From an uncultured Chthonomonas sp. (GTDB lineage: Bacteria > Armatimonadota > Chthonomonadetes > Chthonomonadales > Chthonomonadaceae): a stretch of DNA of 41,204 bases. The position numbers were made by a program, and so were the translations under genes. The notes under the pieces were generated by a model that was not told the DNA's origin, searched no databases, and worked only from the letters and a program-made list of their open reading frames with translations. The stretch lies in contig CAIXIX010000503.1 of the NCBI GenBank assembly GCA_903919615.1, positions 1 to 41,204 of the forward strand, in the 5' to 3' direction. Positions 33,407-41,204 of the stretch are shown one piece after another (position 1 is the first letter of the stretch; each line of letters starts with the position of its first letter).

Positions 33407-34738
33407 GTGGTTGATGCAATCGACTATGCAATCTCGCGACGCCAGATGCTGGCGCGCAGTATCACAGGGCTAGCAGCGGCGGGGCTGCCGGAGTGGTATA
33501 CAAAAGAGGCAATTGCCAATGAGCGCGAGCGCGACTCTCAGCTTCCCAAGAAGTTCGGCCCGAACGACCAGATCAACGTTGGCGCCATCGGAGTCGGTGG
33601 CAAAAAAGGCGGATATCGGCAGGGGATGGGCGATACCCAGCGCATAGGCGGCCAGCATGGCGTGAAGGTTGTTGCCATCTGCGATCTGGATGACGTTCAC
33701 CGCAACGACGCTGCTGATTACTTCGGCCCGGATACGGCAAAGTTCAAGGACTTCCGAGAGCTGCTCTCTCGCAAAGACATCGATGCAGTCGTCATTGGCA
33801 CCCCTGATCACTGGCATGTTCCCATCGCGATGGCTGCGCTGAAGGCTGGCAAGCATGTGTACTGCGAAAAGCCGTTGACTCTGTATATTGAGCAGGGCCG
33901 CAAGCTCGTAAAACAGTACAAATCGTCCGGTCGTGTGTTCCAGGTAGGCAGCCAGCAGAGGTCGGACGAGAGATTCCGCATGGCTTGCGAACTGGTTCGT
34001 AACGGCAGACTTGGAAAGATAAGCAAGGTAAACGCCAACTTGCCAACCGGACCAACCGGAGGTCCCTTCGCTGCAGAGCCGCTTCCAACCGATCTCGACT
34101 GGGATTGGTGGCTTGGCCCGGCGCCGAAGGTGGACTTTACGCATGAGCGACTGCATGGTGTGTTCCGATGGTGGCTGGACTATTCCGGCGGTATGATGAC
34201 GGACTGGGGCGCACACCACAACGATATCGCACAGTGGGGGTTGGGAACCGATCGTTCCGGACCCGTTACGATACAGGCGTATGGTAAGGGCCCGCTCGTA
34301 GGTGAGAACTGCTACACCACATTCCCAGAGTTCGATGTGGACTATACCTATGCGGATGGCGTTGTTCTGCACACCTCGAACAAGGGCGAGAATGGCGTTG
34401 AGTTCTTTGGCGAGCACGGCAGCATTTTTGTTAGCCGCGGCACCATCAGGGCAAGCGACCCGAAACTGCTGGATGAACCGCTGCCGTCGAGCGCTACCCG
34501 CCTTTACGAGTCGAACGATCATGCCAAGAACTACATTCAGTGTATCCGAGCCAACAAACCGGCGATCTGCGACGCGGAAATCGGGCACAGATCTGCGTCT
34601 GTATGCCATCTAGGCAACATCTCGCTTCGCTTAAATGGTCGAAAGCTCCATTGGGATCCCGCCGCTGAGCATTTTGTCGGTGATCCGGAAGCACAGGCGA
34701 TGGTCTCTCGAGTGCAGAGAAAGCCCTGGGCGGTTTAA
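33407..34738 (+). CDS. Tat-exported Gfo/Idh/MocA-family oxidoreductase
   Basis: A 443-residue protein from GTG 33407, placed 7 nt after GGAGGT; the frame extends to a GTG at 33398 that overlaps this site. An N-terminal twin-arginine signal is visible (ISRRQMLARSITGLAAAGLP). The Rossmann region follows (INVGAIGVGGKKGGYRQ, VVAICDLDD), then AVVIGTPDHWHVPIAMAALK and the diagnostic GKHVYCEKPLT with the catalytic-site Lys. The C-terminal beta-sheet domain includes DWDWWLGPAP and the metal/substrate-site-like GGMMTDWGAHHNDIAQWGLG. Members oxidise or reduce sugars with NAD(P). This subtype, with Tat signal, is common in Planctomycetes and Armatimonadetes. A sugar isomerase gene follows with a terminator between. 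Confidence 0.9.
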   Translation: MVDAIDYAISRRQMLARSITGLAAAGLPEWYTKEAIANERERDSQLPKKFGPNDQINVGAIGVGGKKGGYRQGMGDTQRIGGQHGVKVVAICDLDDVHRNDAADYFGPDTAKFKDFRELLSRKDIDAVVIGTPDHWHVPIAMAALKAGKHVYCEKPLTLYIEQGRKLVKQYKSSGRVFQVGSQQRSDERFRMACELVRNGRLGKISKVNANLPTGPTGGPFAAEPLPTDLDWDWWLGPAPKVDFTHERLHGVFRWWLDYSGGMMTDWGAHHNDIAQWGLGTDRSGPVTIQAYGKGPLVGENCYTTFPEFDVDYTYADGVVLHTSNKGENGVEFFGEHGSIFVSRGTIRASDPKLLDEPLPSSATRLYESNDHAKNYIQCIRANKPAICDAEIGHRSASVCHLGNISLRLNGRKLHWDPAAEHFVGDPEAQAMVSRVQRKPWAV

Positions 34739-34757
34739 TCGAACGGTAGAAGAAGTG

Positions 34758-34802
34758 CGGCCCCTTCATGTTGACCCACTGTCACGCGAATGGGGCCGTT
34801 TT
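34758..34802 (+). terminator. Terminator between oxidoreductase and isomerase genes
   Basis: CGGCCCC (34758-34764) pairs with GGGGCCG (34792-34798), loop 27 nt, followed by TTTT (34799-34802). It lies just past the oxidoreductase stop and could attenuate read-through to the isomerase gene. Confidence 0.55.
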
Positions 34803-34831
34803 GGGAATCCGCAAAACACATAACAACAAAT

Positions 34832-35785
34832 ATGAATCTCTCGCTTAATCGAAGAGAATTGCTGGCGGCCGGCGCCGTTGCGCTCGGATCTGCCATGGAG
34901 GTCGGTGCGATGACTACAAGTGAGTCAAATGAGTTACGCCCGAAGACTGGCTTTCGCTATTGCCTGAATACGAGCACCATTCAAGGGCAAAAGCTGTCCC
35001 TTGAGGATGAGATCGAGATAGCTGCGAAGGCAGGCTATCATGCTATAGAGCCCTGGATTGGTGAGATCGAGCACTATGTGCAGTCCGGTAAGAAGTTATC
35101 CGATCTGCGCAAGCGTATCCAGGATCATGGGATGACAGTTGAAGATGGAATCGGCTTCGCAGAATGGATAGTCGACGACGACGCTCGTCGGGCAAAGGGC
35201 CTTGAGACCGCAAAACGAGACATGGATTTGCTCGCACAGTTAGGTTGCCCGCATATTGCGGCGCCAGCGGCCGGCGCCACAGACCAGCCACACCTCGATC
35301 TGCGGAAGGCTGCCGAACGCTATGCGGTGCTCGCGGAGATTGGCGAATCCCTTGGAGTCATTCCCATGGTTGAGGTATGGGGTTTCTCACAATGCCTCAC
35401 GAGGCTTGGCGAGGCCGCACTTGTTGCAATAGAGAGCGGATACTCAAAGGCATGTATCTTGCCAGATGTCTATCATCTCTATAAAGGCGGATCGCCCGTA
35501 AGCGGCTTGAAGCTCCTAAGCGATAGCTCCATACGTGTGTTTCACCTGAACGACTATCCCGCTAGCCCACCACCTGCAACAATCACCGACGCAGATCGGG
35601 TTTATCCAGGCGATGGTATCGCACCATTGGGCGAGGTGTTCAAGATCCTGCGCAGCATGAACTATGACGGCGTGCTTTCCATCGAGCTGTTTAACAAGAC
35701 GTACTGGGCTCAGGATGCCCTTACGGTCGCAAAGACTGCCCTCACGAAGGCCAAAGAAGCCGAAGCACGAACATTTGGAGGATAA
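34832..35785 (+). CDS. Exported sugar phosphate isomerase/epimerase-like protein
   Basis: A 317-residue TIM-barrel protein of the AP_endonuc_2/xylose isomerase-like family. I chose ATG 34832, which leaves a Tat-like N-terminus (LNRRELLAAGAVALGSAM); the longer frame from 34790 puts 14 extra residues before it. No clear Shine-Dalgarno precedes this ATG. Barrel signatures are AAKAGYHAIEPWIGEIEHYV, LGCPHIAAPAAG, GVIPMVEVWGFSQCL (metal Glu), ACILPDVYHLYKGG (Asp, His), IRVFHLNDYPASPP and YDGVLSIELFNKTYW. It resembles TIM-barrel isomerases that pair with Gfo/Idh/MocA enzymes, as here. The substrate is undefined. Confidence 0.85.
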   Translation: MNLSLNRRELLAAGAVALGSAMEVGAMTTSESNELRPKTGFRYCLNTSTIQGQKLSLEDEIEIAAKAGYHAIEPWIGEIEHYVQSGKKLSDLRKRIQDHGMTVEDGIGFAEWIVDDDARRAKGLETAKRDMDLLAQLGCPHIAAPAAGATDQPHLDLRKAAERYAVLAEIGESLGVIPMVEVWGFSQCLTRLGEAALVAIESGYSKACILPDVYHLYKGGSPVSGLKLLSDSSIRVFHLNDYPASPPPATITDADRVYPGDGIAPLGEVFKILRSMNYDGVLSIELFNKTYWAQDALTVAKTALTKAKEAEARTFGG

Positions 35786-36098
35786 CTCCCCACTATCCTA
35801 CACTTAAATAGGTTATCGCAGATCAATGTCGACTGCGCTGTCGTCCAAAACAGGAGGGCTGCGCAGTTTTGTCTGCGGCGAACGTGCCAGCTTCAGCAGC
35901 CTGAAGGAATATTAAGGTTAATTTAATATTCATTTCATGTTGGTCACACAAAATGACTTAAGCGGGCACATTACAGAGGCGCGCAATCCCATGGCTGCGC
36001 CAAGCTCCATTCAGCCACCAGGAGCTTATAGGCAACACAGGAGATCGACATGTTAGGCTGAACGATCGATCGGTACCGCACGAGGAGAGTGAGGCTAC
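35786..36098. promoter_or_regulatory. Terminator and structured leader before the pseudopilin gene
   Basis: A 313-nt gap. A probable terminator for the isomerase lies at 35832-35870: ACTGCGC (35832-35838) with GCGCAGT (35861-35867), then a short T run. An AT-rich block at 35910-35940 could hold the promoter. Then come two tandem hairpins: GCGCA/TGCGC (35981-36000), and AAGCTCC (36002-36008) with GGAGCTT (36021-36027). GAGGAGAG near 36082-36089 is the pilin ribosome-binding site. No gene is seen. Confidence 0.5.
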
Positions 36099-36866
36099 AT
36101 GAAATACACAGGCAGATCAGCATTTACCCTGATTGAACTGCTCGTTGTCATCGCTATCATTGCCATTCTGGCAGCTATTTTATTCCCTGTCTTTGCGCAG
36201 GCACGCGAGAAGGCAAGACAAACGAGCTGCATAAGCAACGAGAAGCAGATTGCTCTCGCCAGCACGATGTATGTTCAAGATTTCGACGAGACATTTGCTA
36301 TCGAGAGAGAGCCAAATGTATACAACCCTCCCGGACCGTTCGGAATTACCTGGAGAGCTACTATTCAGCCGTACCTAAAGAACACTCAGGTTTTCTACTG
36401 CCCGGATGATGTTAGCAATGTTCAGTGGTCGGAAGGCTATCTGGATCAGCAGATCTACAAATGCGCACCAGACAATCCGAACAATAACCACCTCTCCTAT
36501 ACATACAACGGTTACCTGTTCAATAACTCGGACGGAACATCACTTTCCGATATCGACAAGCCTGCACAGGAGATCATGATCCTCGAGACTCGCCTCGAGT
36601 ACCCTGATCTTGGGCTTTGGGTATTCCCCTGGAACCTTAGCGGATTGCCAGGCGGCTTCCCAGGCGAAGGGCCGTTTACGAGCCACAACGGTATGCTTGA
36701 CCTTGCATTCTGCGATGGCCACGTGAAGGCGATGAAGCTTGCTGCTACTGTATCGCCAACATGGGACTGGGATAACAACGTGCTACCAAATCCCGAAACG
36801 AGCGACCCCAATGTGGTGTCCAGGGTTATGGCGGGAATTCAGAATCCGAATACGGAATACAAGTAA
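36099..36866 (+). CDS. Type II pseudopilin-like protein (DUF1559-like)
   Basis: A 255-residue protein. The prepilin leader MKYTGRSA ends at the F of [18 protein letters not shown], where prepilin peptidase would cleave and methylate; E at +5 is present. The sequence [16 protein letters not shown] follows and is very typical of Armatimonadota. The C-terminus has [19 protein letters not shown], the H..G.....DGHV motif shared by this large family of secreted pseudopilins. GAGGAGAG is about 9 nt upstream. Members often occur in tens of copies per genome and probably form short pilus-like or secretion-system structures; its exact role is unknown. Confidence 0.92.
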   Translation: MKYTGRSAFTLIELLVVIAIIAILAAILFPVFAQAREKARQTSCISNEKQIALASTMYVQDFDETFAIEREPNVYNPPGPFGITWRATIQPYLKNTQVFYCPDDVSNVQWSEGYLDQQIYKCAPDNPNNNHLSYTYNGYLFNNSDGTSLSDIDKPAQEIMILETRLEYPDLGLWVFPWNLSGLPGGFPGEGPFTSHNGMLDLAFCDGHVKAMKLAATVSPTWDWDNNVLPNPETSDPNVVSRVMAGIQNPNTEYK

Positions 36867-36901
36867 ATACTGCGCGATGCACGAACTTTCGAAAAACGAA
36901 G

Positions 36902-36933
36902 GCGGGGGGCGGCGAATGCCACTCCCCGCTTTT
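36902..36933 (+). terminator. Rho-independent terminator after the pseudopilin gene
   Basis: GCGGGG (36902-36907) pairs with CCCCGC (36924-36929), with an inner GGC/GCC pairing, followed by TTTT (36930-36933). It lies 35 nt past the pilin stop, in the convergent gap with the PEP-CTERM gene. Confidence 0.7.
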
Positions 36934-36965
36934 GCTCCGTCTTGGGAGCCGTCGGTACAGGTAAC

Positions 36966-37616
36966 TTAGAGTCGCTTGCGAAGTCGCACCCGCCGAGCAG
37001 CGAACGCCGTACCAATCAGGCAAAGGCAAGCCGAGAGTGCACTTGGTTCGGGGGTTGAAACAGCACCTATTTGAATGCTTATATTGGGGCTGTCGACGAT
37101 TCCGACGTAGGTGGTAGGTGCGGAATCGCTATAGAGCGTCAGTTCCGTAACACCGGCATATGTGTAAGCCAGGCTGTAGTCCCTATCGTATAGCCCTTGT
37201 GCCGTGGATGAGTCGATAAAAATCGAAGATAGGATGCCCGATAGGGTCGCGCCCGGCGCAATCGCCTCGTTTGTATTGAAGAGCTCGCTCACTAGTCCTG
37301 CTGCATACGGTCCGGACACATAGTGATTATTCTGAAAGTCGAGTCCCTGACCGTCTCCTCTGTTGATGCCATATACCGTGTAAGTACTGACATACAGTGT
37401 ATCTGTCGAGGTATTCGTAATCGTGCCTGTTAGATCTAGCCGCTGTCCTGATGTCGATTGTCCATCGGGAATTGCCGGTGGTGTAACCGTGGAAACCGGA
37501 AAAGCGAAGTGACCTCCGCTGTCCCAAATAATGTTGAGCTGTGCGCTGGATTTCGACCCCAGAAAAGCGAGTCCAATGGTTGCCAGTGCGCCAATCACCT
37601 GGCATGTCTTATACAT
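36966..37616 (-). CDS. PEP-CTERM sorting-domain protein
   Basis: A 216-residue exported protein. ATG 37616 has GGAGG about 9 nt upstream. The signal peptide covers residues 1-25 (VIGALATIGLAFLGSKSSA, then AQ). The middle part (~26-185) is Ser/Thr/Gly-rich and beta-like (LTGTITNTSTDTLYVSTYTV) without a known domain. The C-terminus is a PEP-CTERM anchor: STPEPSALSACLCLIGTAFA followed by the basic RRVRLRKRL. Exosortase would cleave near PEP and attach the protein to the surface or release it to the matrix. No exosortase gene is in the window. It is convergent with the pilin gene. Confidence 0.88.
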   Translation of the reverse strand: MYKTCQVIGALATIGLAFLGSKSSAQLNIIWDSGGHFAFPVSTVTPPAIPDGQSTSGQRLDLTGTITNTSTDTLYVSTYTVYGINRGDGQGLDFQNNHYVSGPYAAGLVSELFNTNEAIAPGATLSGILSSIFIDSSTAQGLYDRDYSLAYTYAGVTELTLYSDSAPTTYVGIVDSPNISIQIGAVSTPEPSALSACLCLIGTAFAARRVRLRKRL

Positions 37617-37778
37617 CCTGTTGAACCTCCATGAAGTCTTGTTCTAGATGAACGCGGTTATACTAGCAGTCTGGTCCGAAAATTCTCCGAAAGCCGTAAG
37701 TATCGGTCTTCAGTTTGAGGTGTATACTTTTGACTTAGTATCTGTTTATTATTGGACGGGAACTCGTGGGGGACTGCA

Positions 37779-40700
37779 ATGGAGACAGGCGCCTGCCAGC
37801 TCAAGCTCTTTGGAACAATCCGATTGTGCGCGAGTGATAGTTCGGAGTTGCCTCTACCCAGCAGAAAAGCACGTCTTCTTCTGGTATTTCTTGCACTTCA
37901 TCCCAATCAAGATGTTTCCCGCGAGCGGCTCATCGACCTATTCTGGCCAGAGATGGACGAGGAATCTGGGCGAGACAACCTGAGCACAACCCTTGCTCGG
38001 CTCCGCAAGACCCTCTCTCTGGCAGGTATCGATAATGCTCTTGTAGCCAACAGGCAGTTTGTATCGCTTCGTTCGACAAGGATCTACTGCGATATTGCCG
38101 CATTTGAATCTGCATTACGTGAATACGATGCAGCTCATTGCGACGAACAGAAGATAACCGCCCTCGAGAAAGCAGTTTCGCTCTACGCGGGTGAACCTCT
38201 GCCAGGTGTTTATGGCGATTGGGCAATCGAAATACAGGATCGGCTTATCGCTTCCTACCATTCAGTGCTCCACAGTCTCCTAAAACTGCATATGACGCGT
38301 GCCGACTATCCTGCTGCAGTCTATATCTCAACGCTCGCCACCTCACACGACCCCCTAGATGAAATTTCCGTTAGAGCGAGAATGCGCGCGCTGGCTGCAC
38401 TTGGCAGGATCAACGAACTAGAGGATTGCTTCAATGCGTTAGGCCGGGCGTTGCTTGTTGATGCACGAGTTTCGCCATCCCAGCAGACTCGAGAGCTGTA
38501 TGAAAGGTTGAAGGCGCAGTATAGTGAGGAAGAGCTCTCCATTGCGAATTCGGTTGCACCTTACCTTTCAACCGCTCCGAATGTTGAACCTAGGTGGTCT
38601 CTGCCCGATCCGCGAACATCCTTCTTTGGCAGAACTGCTGAGATTGAACGCATATATCAGGTTCTGACCCTGCCAACTTGCTTTGGTCGCCTCGTCACAC
38701 TCACCGGAATAGGTGGTATAGGGAAGACGCGAACAGCGATTGAATATGCGGCTCGTTTTCAAGAATGCTATCCAGAAGGGGTGTTCTATATTCCCGTTGC
38801 AGATGTAGTAGACACAAATTTGTTGCTTTCAACTATCGTTCGTGCGCTTGTGCCAAACCAAAATACCCCAACTGCGGAGAGGATCAAATCGATTGCCAGT
38901 TCATGTCGAACCGGCACGCGGCTACTCATCCTAGACAACTTTGAGCAACTGGTTGTTGCTGGTTCGTCGGTCATTGCAGAACTTCTAGCACAGTGTAGTG
39001 GCCTAAAGATTCTCATTACATCACGCCTGCGGCTAGGTATTGAAGCTGAAACAGAAGTAAATCTTGAACCACTATTGGCAGCGACATCTGCGGGAAAAGT
39101 GACCGGCGACGATGGCGCGTCCGATGCAGTTTCTATCTTTATCGACCGTTCCGGTCTAACACGATCAGAGTATTCCGACAGTGGGGTGCGTTCGGCGGTG
39201 ATCCGCCGCTTGTGCACACAGCTCGAGGGGATTCCGTTAGCGTTGGAGTTAGCAGCATCATGTACAGCGTTGCTAACACCTGAGCAGATCCTGGATAACC
39301 TGTCGTGCAGGTTCGACCTTCTTGTAAATCGCAATCGCGATGTCTTGCCTCGCCACCGAACCCTGAGCGTAGCGATAGGTGCGAGTTATACGATGCTTAC
39401 TTATGAACAGCAAGCATTATTCAGGGAATTGAGCGTGTTTCGAGGAGGAGTGGCGATCCCGGAGTTAATCAGCTGTTGGAATCAATGTAAGGAAAGCCCA
39501 TACGCATCCTTTGATCAAACTCAATTGCTGGAGAGTCTGGCTGTGCTGCGAGCGCATTCGCTTGTTGAATGTGAGCGTGCAGTTTCGGGCGCATCCGTTC
39601 GGATGCGCTACAGGATGCTCGAAACAGTTCGAGAGTACGCAGTAAGTGTGAGTCCTGAAGTAGAGAGGCAAGATCGTGATTTGAGGCATGCACATTGTTT
39701 TGCCGGCGTACTCAGGTCGTTGAGATCTGAGTCTGAGCAGTCCGGCGTGCTTGCGCCAGGCGAGCTCGGGCGACGTCTGGAATCACTGGATATTGACATT
39801 GATAACTTACGATATGCGTTCAAGCACCTACAGGGCAGCGAGTATAACGAGGCTATGGCTGCCCAGTTCGCTCTCGACTTCGATTGGTTTCTTATGGTAC
39901 GTGACTATCAGGAGGAGCGGCGCGAGGTTGCGATTGCGGCCTATGAGCGGTTTCAACACAGTGCGCTCCCAGTCGGCTTGATAGATTTGCTCGGAATCGG
40001 CAGAATGCACCATGCCCCAATGGAGGTAAAGCGAGCATGGTACTGCAGTCAGGTTGCGTTGATCAGGGAATCAGATAATCAAAATAGGCTGGCTGGAATA
40101 CTTGGGCTGTATGGCGATGTAGCAGTTGATGAGCGTTCAAAAACAGCGTCATTCGCAGAAAGTATGGATATTTACACGAAGCTGGGATGCCTTGATGCCG
40201 CCAATGTATCTCGAGCTAGCCTGGCCGGCGTATACACCCAATTTGGCCGACTGGGACGCGCAACGGCACTTCTGAAAGAGTGCCTGGAGTACAACTTGAG
40301 CTCTGGCCGTGATTGGGATGCTGCCCGTATTCGCTTTGCTCTGGGCCAAATTGCTCTTCGGAAAGGCCGGACATGTGACGCTATCTCAAGGTTTGAACTA
40401 GCTCTGGATTTCTTCCGAACCGCAAATATCCGCAGGCTGGAAAGCAGCCTACGCGGTTGGCTTGCTGCGGCACACTGTTTAAGTGGTCACCACGACTTGG
40501 CACAGGCATATGCCGATGAGGAATTACAATCAATCGAAAGCCTGGGCGGGCAGATTCGCCCTGGCGATGGAACGGAAATGTACTGTTACGCACTTATTCA
40601 CATGCGTCGCCTTGAAGAAGCCACTCGGGTTTTGACAGGGCTCAGTATGAGTGTCCACTTTACCTCAATGGGTGTATCTCAGCAGAAGTTCAATCTCGCC

Positions 40701-41180
40701 ATGGCGAGAGGCGAAGATGCGGCAGCAAAACACCAGTTGTGTGAGTGGGCTGAGTGTCTTCAATCCGATGACGGTGATGCCTGGGGAGCAGTTTGGCATA
40801 ATGCAAATGCAAATTTGGCTGGGAGGCTTGGTGACCTGAAAACCGCGGCGAGCTCACTTCGGGCCTGCCTTGCCGCCGCTGTTGCAAATGAACTGCTGCC
40901 ACTCATTATCACCTCACTCGCAACCGCCGCAGATATCGCTGTGCAAACCAGAAAGATTCCTTTCGCCATCAAAATGCTTGATGTGCGTGAAACACTAATG
41001 GGGTTTTACGGCTTTTGCCCGATCTGGTACGAACAAGCCGGATGCGAGTTGCTCCGTAGACGATGCTTCGAGACGGAACCAAGCGTGCTGAATAGTGAGT
41101 GTTCGTTTTCTAGTTATGTGACACCGACAATTGACGGTGCAACTAACGAGATACTCTTGTTTCTCGAAACATTGTTGTAG
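37779..41180 (+). CDS. BTAD (SARP-like)-STAND-TPR transcriptional regulator
   Basis: A 1133-residue protein from ATG 37779, with GGGGGA about 5-8 nt upstream; a TTG at 37752 is a weaker option. Residues ~5-95 form an OmpR/SARP-type winged helix (LKLFGTIRLCASDSSELPLP, LLVFLALHPNQDVSRERLID, NLSTTLARLRKTL). Residues ~100-245 form a bacterial transcriptional activator domain (AVSLYAGEPLPGVYGDWAIE). Residues ~295-560 form an NB-ARC NTPase: Walker A GIGGIGKTRT (~310), Walker B RLLILDNFEQ (~381), KILITSRLRLG and GIPLALELAAS. The rest is TPR-like helical repeats. Such proteins activate genes after ligand-driven NTPase assembly. The target genes are not obvious from the context. Confidence 0.9.
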   Translation: METGACQLKLFGTIRLCASDSSELPLPSRKARLLLVFLALHPNQDVSRERLIDLFWPEMDEESGRDNLSTTLARLRKTLSLAGIDNALVANRQFVSLRSTRIYCDIAAFESALREYDAAHCDEQKITALEKAVSLYAGEPLPGVYGDWAIEIQDRLIASYHSVLHSLLKLHMTRADYPAAVYISTLATSHDPLDEISVRARMRALAALGRINELEDCFNALGRALLVDARVSPSQQTRELYERLKAQYSEEELSIANSVAPYLSTAPNVEPRWSLPDPRTSFFGRTAEIERIYQVLTLPTCFGRLVTLTGIGGIGKTRTAIEYAARFQECYPEGVFYIPVADVVDTNLLLSTIVRALVPNQNTPTAERIKSIASSCRTGTRLLILDNFEQLVVAGSSVIAELLAQCSGLKILITSRLRLGIEAETEVNLEPLLAATSAGKVTGDDGASDAVSIFIDRSGLTRSEYSDSGVRSAVIRRLCTQLEGIPLALELAASCTALLTPEQILDNLSCRFDLLVNRNRDVLPRHRTLSVAIGASYTMLTYEQQALFRELSVFRGGVAIPELISCWNQCKESPYASFDQTQLLESLAVLRAHSLVECERAVSGASVRMRYRMLETVREYAVSVSPEVERQDRDLRHAHCFAGVLRSLRSESEQSGVLAPGELGRRLESLDIDIDNLRYAFKHLQGSEYNEAMAAQFALDFDWFLMVRDYQEERREVAIAAYERFQHSALPVGLIDLLGIGRMHHAPMEVKRAWYCSQVALIRESDNQNRLAGILGLYGDVAVDERSKTASFAESMDIYTKLGCLDAANVSRASLAGVYTQFGRLGRATALLKECLEYNLSSGRDWDAARIRFALGQIALRKGRTCDAISRFELALDFFRTANIRRLESSLRGWLAAAHCLSGHHDLAQAYADEELQSIESLGGQIRPGDGTEMYCYALIHMRRLEEATRVLTGLSMSVHFTSMGVSQQKFNLAMARGEDAAAKHQLCEWAECLQSDDGDAWGAVWHNANANLAGRLGDLKTAASSLRACLAAAVANELLPLIITSLATAADIAVQTRKIPFAIKMLDVRETLMGFYGFCPIWYEQAGCELLRRRCFETEPSVLNSECSFSSYVTPTIDGATNEILLFLETLL

Positions 41181-41204
41181 AGGTTATTGAACCACTAGTG
41201 CAGA

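Noticed and set aside
33470-34609. 379-codon minus-strand open frame
   Set aside because: It is antisense to the well-supported Gfo/Idh/MocA gene and is a codon-bias shadow with no family features.
35979-36027. c-di-GMP (GEMM) riboswitch upstream of the pilin gene
   Set aside because: Hairpins are present but the conserved GEMM sequence blocks are not seen.

Overview
The window looks like a chromosomal segment of an uncultured or environmental member of the Armatimonadota (Capsulimonas/Chthonomonas-like). The strongest clue is the type II pseudopilin at 36099-36866: its N-terminus reads [18 protein letters not shown] and then [16 protein letters not shown], a signature I associate with that phylum. 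A complete gatCAB set, a PEP-CTERM protein, Tat-exported sugar oxidoreductase and isomerase proteins, a GxGYxYP-family protein and many STAND/TPR regulators fit the same picture. The assignment is inference from protein style, not from a marker gene. I saw no rRNA, tRNA, CRISPR array or intact insertion sequence.

Layout. 1-1741 is a decayed accessory edge: an RHS/YD-repeat fragment, a possible hypothetical gene, a small two-helix membrane protein and a frameshifted ribbon-helix-helix antitoxin. 1804-4011 encodes a large secreted glycosidase-like protein. 4012-5480 is a 1.4 kb gene-poor stretch with three copies of a 23-bp hairpin repeat, two direct and one inverted. 5481-14295 is a co-oriented housekeeping run: gatC-gatA, gatB, HEAT-repeat protein, TPR protein, YggT-like protein, CPBP protease, DUF167 protein, purS and purQ. 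14404-15306 is a secreted esterase. 15340-18403 (minus strand) is a sigma factor / anti-sigma factor / HtrA-like operon that sits between purSQ and purL-purF-purM (18627-23660). 23690-28393 holds two membrane proteins, a xylose-isomerase-like TIM barrel and a GxGYxYP protein. 28657-33191 carries a sedolisin protease, a cyclase-STAND-TPR protein and a small repeat protein. 33407-35785 is a Gfo/Idh/MocA oxidoreductase plus a sugar isomerase/epimerase. 36099-37616 has the pseudopilin and a PEP-CTERM protein, and 37779-41180 a BTAD-type STAND regulator.

How the genes fit together. GatCAB amidates Glu-tRNA(Gln)/Asp-tRNA(Asn). PurS, PurQ and PurL form the three-part FGAM synthase, preceded in the pathway by PurF and followed by PurM. 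The extracytoplasmic sigma operon is a typical envelope-sensing unit, but its HtrA-like member has lost the catalytic His and Asp. The secreted sugar-active proteins point to a polysaccharide-using lifestyle.

The best candidates for something new are (i) the 28657-33191 cluster, in which a sedolisin with no prodomain or signal peptide lies 28 nt upstream of a nucleotide-cyclase STAND protein and is followed by a small protein with a duplicated GIQ[FY]IPIS motif, and (ii) the pseudo-HtrA in the sigma operon, whose promoter region carries a perfect palindrome over a putative -35 box.
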